From Gymnodinialimonas sp. 202GB13-11 (GTDB lineage Bacteria > Pseudomonadota > Alphaproteobacteria > Rhodobacterales > Rhodobacteraceae): a stretch of 64,000 nt of DNA. Each line of letters begins with the position of its first letter. Within the stretch, counting starts at the first letter, position 1. Below the pieces are notes generated by a model. It made no database searches. It was given only the letters and a program-made list of their open reading frames with translations, and was not told where the DNA came from. Of this stretch, positions 53,770 through 61,621 are shown one piece after another. The position numbers and the translations under genes were made by a program. The stretch spans positions 3,913,212 through 3,977,211 of the forward strand of contig NZ_JBFRBH010000001.1 in assembly GCF_040932485.1 (NCBI RefSeq), in the 5' to 3' direction.

Positions 53770-55332
53770 CTAGAAAGTCAATCGGGCCTGAAGCGTAAAC
53801 AGGCCGTCATCGGGGGCTTGGGCGAAGTCTGGGGCAGACAGGATATCACTGTAAACAGCGTCGAGGGTCACAGTGCCGAAATTGATTGTTGCGCCAACGG
53901 AATAAGAGGTGAGCGAGCCGCCCTCGATGCCAAATTCCGATTGGCCGAAGACACGGCCTGCGTCGAGACCCGCGTAGGGGGTAACGGTCACGCCATCACC
54001 AAGATCCAAAACGCCAGGCGCGCTGAGCGTGTTGGTCCAGGACGCGCCGCTATTGCCGAACAGAAGGCTGGTGCGTGTGCCGCGCACGCTAGAAAAACCG
54101 CCGATCGAGAATTGCTCAGACCCGAAAAGGTTCTGTCTGGCATACTGCCCGGACAAGCGTGAATTCAGCAAAATGATTTGTTCGCCGACTTCCCAGGGCC
54201 GAACCCATGTCGCATCAACCAAAACCGCTGAATACTGCGCGACGGGCGAGCCTGCGGGGGCTGTGTCATCATCAAAAGCGCCGAACCAATCCACACCGTG
54301 GCGCAGCGTTGTGGTCAGGTCGAGCTGGCCACCCCATAGGGGATTTGACGCCCTGAGATAGGCTTCAATCCGGGTCAGGCTGCGCGAAGATGTGTCGATC
54401 CGCGCGCCGAGGATTTGGTTTTCGTTGTCGGCCCACTGCAAGGCAACGCCTGCATCAAGTCGCCCGCTCTCAGAAAGCGACAGAAGCCGTTCTGCGGAGA
54501 TGCGCACTGTGCGCGACTGCCCGGAGCTTTCGATTGGGCCCGTCACACCGGGAATGTCGATTAGGTAATCCGACCCGCTGAGCGAAAGGGAATACGTCCA
54601 GAACCCGAAGGGCATCGTTCCCGAAAGGCTGTAAGAGTTGCCGACCGGCACATTGGGCCCAAAGGAAAGGGCGCCTGGCTCCATGCTGCGCGAATAGGTC
54701 AGCGTCCAGCTATCGTTCAGGCCAAGCAGGTTGTCGTATGCGAATGTGGTTCCGAAATTGTAGACACCCGTCGAAGGCGTGCCACGGTCATCGACGGAAA
54801 TATTGCCTGAAAAACGAGGGCCTTGCGCGATCTGAACCGCAACAACCGAGTCGCCGGGCTCGGCCCCGGGCAGAAGCTCACTCGTGGCATCGCTTGAGGG
54901 GAGGCGATTGATCTGTGCAATGCCCTGCTCAAGCCGTCGCAATTCCAAGGGGCGGCCTTCCATCTGCGGGAATGCCGTGACCGCCCTGCGCGGGGCGGGT
55001 GTGCCGTTTTCGGCAACAACAATCTCAGACACGCGGCCTTCAACGACAGAGATTTCCAATTCACCGTCTGAGAGGTCCTGTTCCGGCAGATACGCGCGCG
55101 CTGCGATGTAGCCCGCATCGACATAAGCCAGCGTGACCGTCTCAAGCATCGCGTTAAGCGCCTCAAGACCGACACATCCCAAGAAGGGCGCGAACTCCGC
55201 CTGCAACGGTGCCTCTGGCAGCAAGGTCACACCGGTCAGCGTGACCTGATCCACATCGATGCAGGTCTGTGCCAACGCGCCAGACGGCCCCATCGCAAGA
55301 ACGATGGCGGTGGCGGCAATTCGTTTATTCAA
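53770..55332 (-). CDS. TpsB/CdiB outer-membrane transporter (ShlB/FhaC/HecB family)
   Basis: The 520-residue product has a signal peptide (MNKRIAATAIVLAMGPSGALAQ), POTRA domains beginning CIDVDQVTLTGVTLLPEAP and EGRVSEIVV, and a C-terminal 16-strand barrel ending in Phe (LQARLTF). The loop-6 motif that is usually VRGY reads VRGT (416-419) within SIGGFSSVRGTRTS. It should export the adjacent exoprotein across the outer membrane. The TTG start at 55332 overlaps the end of the IalB-family gene by eight bases; an upstream extension of the frame is antisense to no other gene but lies inside the IalB gene in another frame, so it is discarded. Confidence 0.93.
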   Translation of the reverse strand: MNKRIAATAIVLAMGPSGALAQTCIDVDQVTLTGVTLLPEAPLQAEFAPFLGCVGLEALNAMLETVTLAYVDAGYIAARAYLPEQDLSDGELEISVVEGRVSEIVVAENGTPAPRRAVTAFPQMEGRPLELRRLEQGIAQINRLPSSDATSELLPGAEPGDSVVAVQIAQGPRFSGNISVDDRGTPSTGVYNFGTTFAYDNLLGLNDSWTLTYSRSMEPGALSFGPNVPVGNSYSLSGTMPFGFWTYSLSLSGSDYLIDIPGVTGPIESSGQSRTVRISAERLLSLSESGRLDAGVALQWADNENQILGARIDTSSRSLTRIEAYLRASNPLWGGQLDLTTTLRHGVDWFGAFDDDTAPAGSPVAQYSAVLVDATWVRPWEVGEQIILLNSRLSGQYARQNLFGSEQFSIGGFSSVRGTRTSLLFGNSGASWTNTLSAPGVLDLGDGVTVTPYAGLDAGRVFGQSEFGIEGGSLTSYSVGATINFGTVTLDAVYSDILSAPDFAQAPDDGLFTLQARLTF

Positions 55333-55885
55333 AGTCTTGTCTCGCGTCTTCAAAGGCCGCCATCGCGGCCGTAAATCCCCTGAGGGAGAAACTGATGCGC
55401 ACCGTCTCGCCTTCCACAAGGCTCAGCGCGGCTTCGGCGGTGATGCCGCGGCGGAAGCTGCTCAAAACGCCACTGTCGCCCCGCATCAGGACCCAGCATC
55501 CGGTTTCGTTGCAGTTGCGATAGCGGACGCGGCGTTCACCCGTGCCATCGACGCGCAGGCCGAAATCAGCGGGCAGGTAAACGTCGAGCGGAACCTGAAA
55601 CAGAACCACCAGGCCACCATCGGCTGGGGCCACGGACACCGCCATAACGTCTTGCAGATCGTCGCCATAAGGCACTTGCACGCGCTGCCAGACGCGGCAA
55701 CTGTCCGCTGTTTCGCCGGGGCAGGATACGCGCCAATCCTCATGCGCTTCCACAGCGAGCGCGGCTTCGTCTTGGGCGCTAGCAGGCGCGGCAAACGTGG
55801 AAAGGCAGGCTGCACCAACCAACGCTAGCGCAAAGGCGACCTCGCAACGCACGTTGCGCCGAAAATGGGAAAAGCAGCTGTTCAT
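55325..55885 (-). CDS. Invasion-associated locus B (IalB)-family protein
   Basis: The 186-residue product has a signal peptide (about 1-38, ending APASAQ) and the IalB pattern: WRVSCPGETADSCRVWQRV, a central VLFQVPLDVYLPADFGLRVDG and YRNCNETGCWVLMRG with paired Cys. The Cys pairs suggest disulfides, so the mature protein is probably periplasmic or outer-membrane associated. In other alphaproteobacteria IalB relatives are linked to host-cell invasion or have unknown function. Its 3' end overlaps the TpsB start by eight bases, so it is the first gene of the two-partner-secretion operon. Its role here might be as an accessory for export. Confidence 0.88.
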   Translation of the reverse strand: MNSCFSHFRRNVRCEVAFALALVGAACLSTFAAPASAQDEAALAVEAHEDWRVSCPGETADSCRVWQRVQVPYGDDLQDVMAVSVAPADGGLVVLFQVPLDVYLPADFGLRVDGTGERRVRYRNCNETGCWVLMRGDSGVLSSFRRGITAEAALSLVEGETVRISFSLRGFTAAMAAFEDARQDFE

Positions 55886-56213
55886 AGACCCGCGTCAACT
55901 TCCGGTTAACGCTCTTTGAAAGCGGGCATCCTCACGCGAAGTCAACGCGCCCATTGCCAAATCGGCGGCAATACGCCGTGGTGCCTAAAGGTGCTGCGAA
56001 GAGGCAACACCGAAGGTCAGGTTTTGTTGATCCGTCGCGAAACGTGTACGCATGATCGCGCTACCTATCGGCTTTGATTGGGTTTCCTATCGAATCGGCC
56101 CTTGCCTGCCTCGGGCTGGCAAAAGGGATTAGAAACAGCTGCTTAGAGAGCGCTGGACCGAACTCATGCCTACCGGATGAAGCCGCTCAACGATCGCAGA
56201 TAATGAGCGCAGA
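55886..56213. other. 328-base intergenic region
   Basis: This stretch lies between the start of the IalB-TpsB-TpsA operon and the end of the alcohol dehydrogenase operon. No credible gene is present. It contains a hairpin (56102-56122, listed separately), two copies of CCTATCG at 56064 and 56086, 22 bases apart, and presumably the promoter of the tps operon. TTGACT on the minus strand near 55945 has a -10 match only at poor spacing, so I cannot mark a promoter. Confidence 0.5.
56102..56122 (-). terminator. Putative terminator hairpin of the TRAP/alcohol dehydrogenase operon
   Basis: TTGCC-T-GCC and GGC-T-GGCAA form an eight-base-pair stem with one T-T mismatch and loop TCG, about 90 bases after the iron alcohol dehydrogenase stop. 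No U tract follows in either direction. Termination or 3'-end protection is likely but unproven. Confidence 0.35.
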
Positions 56214-57359
56214 CTATATCACGGCTTCAAACAATCCGCGCAGGTTGGTCGCGGTCAATTCCACCGGATTTCCGCCGCAAGACGGGTCGCGCAACGCGCC
56301 TGCGACCAGGTCATCCATCCTGTCAGACGTGACGCCCATGTCCGAGAGACGGCGGGGAATGCCGAGGCTGTCGTTGAAGCCCTGCACAAAGGCGCAGAAG
56401 CCATCGAAACCGCCATCAACGCCGAGGTAGCTGGCCGCCTTGTCAAACCGGTCGCGGATCATCGGCGCGTTCAGGTTGAGGACGGCGGGCATACACACGG
56501 CGTTGGTGGTGCCGTGGTGCGTGCCGAAGATTGCACCAACCGGATGGCTGAGGGCGTGAATGGCCCCCAGGCCCTTTTGAAATGCCGTGGCGCCCATTGC
56601 CGCGGCACTCATCATCTGGGCGCGGGCCTCGATGTCTGTGCCATCGGCATAGGCGCGGGGAAGATTTTCGACCACCAGACGCATTCCTTCCAGCGCGATA
56701 CCTTGGCTCATCGGGTGGTAATGCGGGCTCGAAAACGCTTCGACACAATGGGCGAAGGCATCTAGTCCGGTACCTGCGGTGATCGCAGGGGGCATACCGA
56801 CAGTCAATTCCGGGTCGCAGATCACGATTGTGGGCAGAACCTTGGGGTGGAAGATGATCTTCTTTTCATGGGTCACGCTGTCGGTCAGCACAGAGGCGCG
56901 CCCAACCTCGGAGCCTGTCCCGGCGGTTGTTGGCACGGCCACGATGGGGGCGATGGCATCGGCATCTGCCCGGGTCCACCAATCGCCGATATCCTCAAAA
57001 TCCCACACGGGACGCGTCTGGCCGGCCATGAAGGCAACCATCTTTCCGAGGTCGAGGCCGGAGCCGCCGCCGAACGCGATCACGCCATCATGGCCACCGC
57101 CGCGGTAGACCTCCAACCCCGCGGCGAGGTTCAATTCGTTTGGGTTGGGGTCAACCTCAGCAAACAGCGCCCGTCCAAGGCCTGCGCCGTCCAGCACGTC
57201 CAATGCTTGCACCGTGATGGGCAGATCCGCCAGGCCAGTGTCGGTTACGAGCAAGGGGCGCGTGATGCCGGCTTGCGTACAGGCGTCTGCCAACTCCTCG
57301 ATGCGCCCGGCCCCGAAACGGATGGCGGTGGGGTAGGACCAGTTTCCAGTCAGGCTCAT
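56214..57359 (-). CDS. Iron-containing (group III) alcohol dehydrogenase
   Basis: The 381-residue product has the NAD-binding FGGGSGLDLGK (96-106), VPTTAGTGSE (142-151) and metal ligands in LDAFAHCVEAF (D200, H204), HALSHPVG (H268, H272) and FGTHHGTTNA (H281/H282). It interconverts an alcohol and an aldehyde with NAD(H). Paired with the aldehyde dehydrogenase encoded just upstream, it could oxidise an alcohol group to an acid, or reduce an aldehyde. Substrate unknown. It is the last gene of the minus-strand operon; only a few bases separate it from the aldehyde dehydrogenase. Confidence 0.9.
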   Translation of the reverse strand: MSLTGNWSYPTAIRFGAGRIEELADACTQAGITRPLLVTDTGLADLPITVQALDVLDGAGLGRALFAEVDPNPNELNLAAGLEVYRGGGHDGVIAFGGGSGLDLGKMVAFMAGQTRPVWDFEDIGDWWTRADADAIAPIVAVPTTAGTGSEVGRASVLTDSVTHEKKIIFHPKVLPTIVICDPELTVGMPPAITAGTGLDAFAHCVEAFSSPHYHPMSQGIALEGMRLVVENLPRAYADGTDIEARAQMMSAAAMGATAFQKGLGAIHALSHPVGAIFGTHHGTTNAVCMPAVLNLNAPMIRDRFDKAASYLGVDGGFDGFCAFVQGFNDSLGIPRRLSDMGVTSDRMDDLVAGALRDPSCGGNPVELTATNLRGLFEAVI

Positions 57360-57360
57360 C

Positions 57361-58737
57361 TCAGGTGACCTTCTTCAGGTGATAGGATTTGGGGCGCGTC
57401 AGGTTGTGGTAGCCGATCACAGACAAACCACCGCCGCGCCCGGTATTCTTGCAACCGGTCCAGCACAGGCCGGGGTCGAGGTAATCGGCACGGTTCATGA
57501 AGACGGTGCCCGTCTCAATCCGGTCGCCGACGTGCGCGGCGCGGTCGACGTCCGAGGTCCACAGGCTGGCGGTCAGGCCGAATTGGCTGTCGTTCATCAG
57601 GGCGATGGCCTCGTCATCATCTTTGACCGGCATGATGCCAACGACCGGCCCAAAGCTCTCATCCCGCATGACGCGCATTTTGTGGGTCACGTTCGTGAGG
57701 ATCTGCGGGGTCAGGTAGGCGCCGCCATCGTCTGCTTGGAAGGTTTCGACATGGGCCGTTGCGCCATCCGCAACCGCCTCGGCGATCTGTGCACGGACTT
57801 CATCGGCGAAGCGGGCGTTGGCCATCGGACCGAGCGTTGTCGCCTCGTCCAGCGGATTGCCGAGGGTGTAGTCGTTCACGATGGCCACGGCCTTATCGAC
57901 GAACGCGTCGAACAAGCTTTCGTGGACGTAGATCCGCTCAATCCCGCAGCAGCATTGGCCGGAGTTGAACATTGCCCCGTCGATCAGTGTGTCGACGGCA
58001 GCATCCAGATCGGCGTCGTCCATGACGTAGCCGGGATCTTTGCCGCCGAGCTCGGTCCCCACACCGGTGAACGTGCCCGCCGCCGCTTTCTCCATCGCAG
58101 CGCCGCCGCCGACGGAGCCGGTGAAGTTGATGAAATCGAAGGCATTGCCCGCGATCAGGTCAGACGTTGTTTCGTGGTCGAGGAAGATGTTGGCGAAGAC
58201 GTCTTCGGGCACGCCTGCGCTATGGAAGGCCTGCGCCATGCGTTCGCCCACCAGAAGTGTTTGGGTGGCGTGTTTCAGGGCCACGCTATTGCCCGCGATC
58301 AGGGCCGGTGCGACCGTGTTGATGGCGGTCATGTAGGGATAGTTCCAGGGCGCCACGACAAAGACGACGCCATGGGGGATGCGCTTGATGTAGCGGCGGA
58401 AGGTCTCATCCTCTCCCACTTCGATATCAGCCAGCGCGCCTTCGGCGATTTCAGCCATGTGGCTGGCCCGTTCGTTGAACCCCCCAAATTCGCCACCGTA
58501 TCGCACCGGGCGGCCCATCATCTGCGCCAGTTCAGGAACGATGTCATCGTTCATCGCGCCGATTGCGGCGACGCCAGCCATGACGAGGTCGATCCGCTCC
58601 TGCAAGGGCCGTGCCGCCCAGGCGGTCTGTTCCTGCCGCAGGTCCGCGATTTTCACCTTGGCCGCGTCGATAGAAAGCGTCTCACGCTCCGCAAAGACTG
58701 TGCCGTCAATAGGTGAGATACAGCGCAACACGCTCAT
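57361..58737 (-). CDS. Aldehyde dehydrogenase
   Basis: The 458-residue product has the catalytic Glu in TELGGKDPGYV (E229) and nucleophile Cys in NSGQCCCGIERIY (262-264). FTGSVGGGAAM is the cofactor loop. PYMTAINTVAPALIAGNSVA is the usual N-terminal motif. It resembles enzymes paired with gamma-glutamyl-amide routes (for example gamma-glutamyl aminobutyraldehyde or alaninal oxidation), and its gene lies next to a glutamine-synthetase-like ligase gene. It overlaps the VOC gene by four bases. Substrate is inference from context. Confidence 0.9.
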   Translation of the reverse strand: MSVLRCISPIDGTVFAERETLSIDAAKVKIADLRQEQTAWAARPLQERIDLVMAGVAAIGAMNDDIVPELAQMMGRPVRYGGEFGGFNERASHMAEIAEGALADIEVGEDETFRRYIKRIPHGVVFVVAPWNYPYMTAINTVAPALIAGNSVALKHATQTLLVGERMAQAFHSAGVPEDVFANIFLDHETTSDLIAGNAFDFINFTGSVGGGAAMEKAAAGTFTGVGTELGGKDPGYVMDDADLDAAVDTLIDGAMFNSGQCCCGIERIYVHESLFDAFVDKAVAIVNDYTLGNPLDEATTLGPMANARFADEVRAQIAEAVADGATAHVETFQADDGGAYLTPQILTNVTHKMRVMRDESFGPVVGIMPVKDDDEAIALMNDSQFGLTASLWTSDVDRAAHVGDRIETGTVFMNRADYLDPGLCWTGCKNTGRGGGLSVIGYHNLTRPKSYHLKKVT

Positions 58738-59114
58738 GATGCTTCGTCCATTGCAATCGGCTGACCCGCGATGAACAGGAAAGGTCCATGGATCAGGTGG
58801 AATTCGCGTTGCCCGTTGGCGCGCGGCTCAGGTGCGTCACGGTGGGAAGTGGGCAATTGCTCAATGGCCTGCTTACGTTCGGCCCATAGGGCGTCCACGT
58901 CATCGCAATCCATGTAGATCACCAATTGTCGGGCAGGATCATCCATATCCGCATCAGGCGGTGCGTTGATGAAATGAACACCTGCATCGCCAAGTTCGCA
59001 ATAGGCATGACCGTCTCGCCTGACGATCGTCTCAAATCCGAGGCAGTCTTTGACAAAGGCGCAAGCCGCATCGATATCAGCGACCGGCAGGACAGCATTG
59101 GCCGTTCTGATCAT
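58734..59114 (-). CDS. VOC-family protein
   Basis: The 126-residue product has the VOC start IRTANAVLPVADIDAACAFV, then CELGDAGVHFIN and a C-terminal REFHLIHGPFLFI. Fold class is fair; function is unknown. It could be a lyase or isomerase acting on an intermediate of the amine pathway. I start at ATG 59114, overlapping the ligase stop (ATGA); longer frames upstream lie inside the ligase. It overlaps the aldehyde dehydrogenase gene by four bases. Confidence 0.75.
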   Translation of the reverse strand: MIRTANAVLPVADIDAACAFVKDCLGFETIVRRDGHAYCELGDAGVHFINAPPDADMDDPARQLVIYMDCDDVDALWAERKQAIEQLPTSHRDAPEPRANGQREFHLIHGPFLFIAGQPIAMDEAS

Positions 59115-60475
59115 GCCTTCTCGAACCCCCGTTTGATCTCGTAATCGGTGACGGCGCGGTCGAATTCCTCGATCTCCCATTCGGCGGCGCGGGCATAATG
59201 GTCGATCACCTCATCGCCCATCGCGGCACGCAGCATGGCTGAGCCTGTCAGCGCCGCGCGCGCGTCGCGCAGGGTTGTGGGGATGTGGGTCGTGTTCGCG
59301 GTCTCATAGGCGTCGCCGCTGAACGGTTCTTCCAGCGACAACCCTTCTTCGATCCCGGCAAGGCCGCAGGCCAGCATCGCGGCCAGCCCCAGATAAGGGT
59401 TCATGTCGGCGCCGGGGATGCGGCATTCGACGCGGACGCCTTTCGTGCCGTCGCCCACCAGCCGGAAGGCGGCGGTGCGATTGTCCACGGACCAGACAAT
59501 GCGCGTGGGCGCAAATGTGCCCTTGGAGAAGCGCTTGTAGCTGTTGATGTAGGGGGCAAGGAAACAGGTCACTTCGGGGGCGTATTTGAGGAGGCCTGCC
59601 ATGTAGCTGTCCATCAACGCGGACTTCGCCAAGGGCCTGTCCGCATCGTGGAAGGCGTTCGTGCCGTCCTTGAACAGCGATTGATGGATGTGCGCAGCAG
59701 AGCCAACGCTATCGGCGCTGAGTTTCGGCAGGAAGGTCGCCGCAAAGCCGTGTTCATGGGCGATTTCCTTGACGGCGTGCTTGGCCAGCGTGTGATGATC
59801 GGCACAGCCAAGCGCGTCGGCATATTTGATATTCAGCTCTTCCTGACCGGCTTCGGCCTCTCCCTTCGTGCCTTCGACCGGCACGCCCATGGCGCGCAGG
59901 TGGTTGCGGATCGGGCGCATCACCGGCTCTTCCTTGGTGGTCTGGAAGATGTGGTAATCCTCATTGTAGTGGCTGATCGGTTGCAGATTCTGGAACCCGC
60001 CATCGGCAATCTCGTCATGGGTGCCGCGGAACAAGAAGAATTCCAGCTCTGTTGCCATGATTGGCGACAGGCCCATCGCTTCGGCGCGCGCGATCTGTCG
60101 CTTCAGCACTTCGCGCGGGGCGTGGGGGACGGGGGCGTGCGTGTGGTGATCCAGTACATCGCACAAAACCATCGCGGTGCCTTCGAGCCACGGAACAGGG
60201 CGCAAAGTCGAAAGGTCGGGTCGCATCACATAGTCGCCGTACCCCCTTTCCCACGACGAAGATGCGTAGCCGTCTGGCGTCGCCATGGCGAGGTCGGTGG
60301 CCAGAAGGTAGTTGCAGCAATGGGTTTCATCCTCGGCGATGTCGAGGAACGCCTCGGCATGGAACCGTTTGCCCATCAACCGGCCCTGCATGTCGACCAT
60401 GCAGACCAGAACGGTGTCCACCGCGCCCGAGGATATTTGCGCCTTCAGCGCCTCGAAGGACAATACTTCAGCCAT
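59111..60475 (-). CDS. Glutamine-synthetase-family ligase (gamma-glutamyl amine synthetase type)
   Basis: The 454-residue product has the GS catalytic fold: metal/glutamate motif TELEFFLFRGTHDE, then KYADALGCADHHTLAKHAVK, SVGSAAHIHQSL and VWSVDNRTAAFRLVG, and VECRIPGADMNPYLGLAA. It lacks the adenylylation-site Tyr region of GlnA and is shorter at the N-terminus, resembling PuuA/GlnT-type ligases that condense glutamate with an amine. With the TRAP transporter, alcohol and aldehyde dehydrogenases, it suggests that a taken-up amine is gamma-glutamylated before oxidation. AGAAGG precedes the ATG. The exact amine is unknown. Confidence 0.85.
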   Translation of the reverse strand: MAEVLSFEALKAQISSGAVDTVLVCMVDMQGRLMGKRFHAEAFLDIAEDETHCCNYLLATDLAMATPDGYASSSWERGYGDYVMRPDLSTLRPVPWLEGTAMVLCDVLDHHTHAPVPHAPREVLKRQIARAEAMGLSPIMATELEFFLFRGTHDEIADGGFQNLQPISHYNEDYHIFQTTKEEPVMRPIRNHLRAMGVPVEGTKGEAEAGQEELNIKYADALGCADHHTLAKHAVKEIAHEHGFAATFLPKLSADSVGSAAHIHQSLFKDGTNAFHDADRPLAKSALMDSYMAGLLKYAPEVTCFLAPYINSYKRFSKGTFAPTRIVWSVDNRTAAFRLVGDGTKGVRVECRIPGADMNPYLGLAAMLACGLAGIEEGLSLEEPFSGDAYETANTTHIPTTLRDARAALTGSAMLRAAMGDEVIDHYARAAEWEIEEFDRAVTDYEIKRGFEKA

Positions 60476-60499
60476 GTCTCAACCTTCTGATGGGGCATT

Positions 60500-60523
60500 G
60501 GGGCCCGACCTGTGCCGGGCCCC
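60500..60523 (-). terminator. Intergenic hairpin after the TRAP binding-protein gene
   Basis: GGGGCCCG (60500-60507) and CGGGCCCC (60516-60523) form a perfect eight-base-pair stem with loop ACCTGTGC in the 58-base gap after the TRAP binding protein. No T tract follows. The loop resembles that of the hairpin after the peptide-binding protein (ACATGTGC). It may protect the binding-protein mRNA or reduce read-through. Confidence 0.6.
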
Positions 60524-60533
60524 GCATGTCGCC

Positions 60534-61568
60534 TTAGCTGTACCGATACGGGCGGCCAGCGGCCTCCATATCTGCGTTGTACTGGCGCAGGATTTCAACC
60601 ACCCGCGCTTTTGTCGGGCTTTCTGCGGCGATTTCATCCCAGAAGGCGACGGCGGCCTGTTCGACCTGTGCCCATTCCTCATCGGGGATGGTCGTCAGCT
60701 CCATCTTGTCGCCGTTCACGCGCAGGCTGGCCTCGCCGCCCCAGTACCACCACTGACGGTAATAGTGTGACTGGTCACAGCAGACCCGGAAGAGCGTTTG
60801 CAGATCTTCGGGCAGTTCGTTCCAGCGGTCCATGTTGGCAAAGAACGACCCGGCCCATGCGCCTGAGATGTTGTTGGTAAGGAAGTAGTTGGTCACGTCT
60901 GCCCAACCAACGGTGTAATCCTCGGTGATGCCGGACCAGGCGATGCCATCAAGTTCGCCCGTCTGCACGGCGACTTCGATGTCTTCCCAAGGCAATGTAA
61001 CCGGCACAACGCCGAATTGCTCCAGGAACCGGCCAGCGGTCGGGAACGTGAAGACGCGCTTGCCTTGCAGGTCCGCCAGCGACCGGATCGGGTCGACGGT
61101 GGCGAAATGGCAGGGGTCCCACGACCCGGCGGAGATGTGCTTCACGCCGACGGCTGAGTATTCCTCATCCCAGATCTCATTTAGGCCGTACTGGTTGAAC
61201 AGCACCGGCACGTCGAGCGAGTAGCGCGAAGCGAAGGGGAAGTAGCCGCCGAACACGGTCACGTCGGTGGGTGAGGCCATCGAGTCATCGTCTGACTGGA
61301 CCGCATCAATCGTGCCGCGCTGCATGGCGCGGAATAGCTCGGACGTAGGCACAAGCTGATCAGCGTAGAACAGCTCGATCTGCATCCGGTCGCCCGCAAT
61401 CGTGTTGAACATCCGAATAGCCGGGTCGATCACATGCTCGGCCAGTGCAGGGCCAGCATAGGTCTGCATCCGCCATGTGATCGTGCTTTGCGCAATCGCG
61501 GGCGTCGCCAGCGGGGCGGCTGCCGCGCCTACGGCCGCGGTTTGTAAAAACTTACGTCTGGTGGTCAT
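60534..61568 (-). CDS. TRAP transporter solute-binding protein (DctP family)
   Basis: The 344-residue product has a twin-arginine signal (TTRRKFLQTAAVGAAAAPLA, cleavage about residue 30, TPAIAQ) and a DctP-type mature domain with TWRMQTYAGPALAEHV. It also has DLQGKRVFTFPTAGRFLEQFG and the substrate region ELDGIAWSGITEDYTVGW. It would bind an organic acid or amine in the periplasm for the DctQ/DctM membrane proteins. I start at ATG 61568, with GGAGGA upstream. A 53-base gap precedes it in the operon. Substrate unknown. Confidence 0.92.
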   Translation of the reverse strand: MTTRRKFLQTAAVGAAAAPLATPAIAQSTITWRMQTYAGPALAEHVIDPAIRMFNTIAGDRMQIELFYADQLVPTSELFRAMQRGTIDAVQSDDDSMASPTDVTVFGGYFPFASRYSLDVPVLFNQYGLNEIWDEEYSAVGVKHISAGSWDPCHFATVDPIRSLADLQGKRVFTFPTAGRFLEQFGVVPVTLPWEDIEVAVQTGELDGIAWSGITEDYTVGWADVTNYFLTNNISGAWAGSFFANMDRWNELPEDLQTLFRVCCDQSHYYRQWWYWGGEASLRVNGDKMELTTIPDEEWAQVEQAAVAFWDEIAAESPTKARVVEILRQYNADMEAAGRPYRYS

Positions 61569-61621
61569 TTGATAGTCCTCCGTTGGGTTCAAGCAAATGC
61601 CCGCTCACCGGGTCTTATTCG

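Noticed and set aside
55893-55898. TTGACG as a -35 element for the IalB-family gene
   Set aside because: On the minus strand it lies directly before the start codon; a -10 would fall inside the gene.
57379-58716. Open frame of 445 codons on the plus strand
   Set aside because: It is antisense to the aldehyde dehydrogenase gene with its intact active site; no domain is seen.
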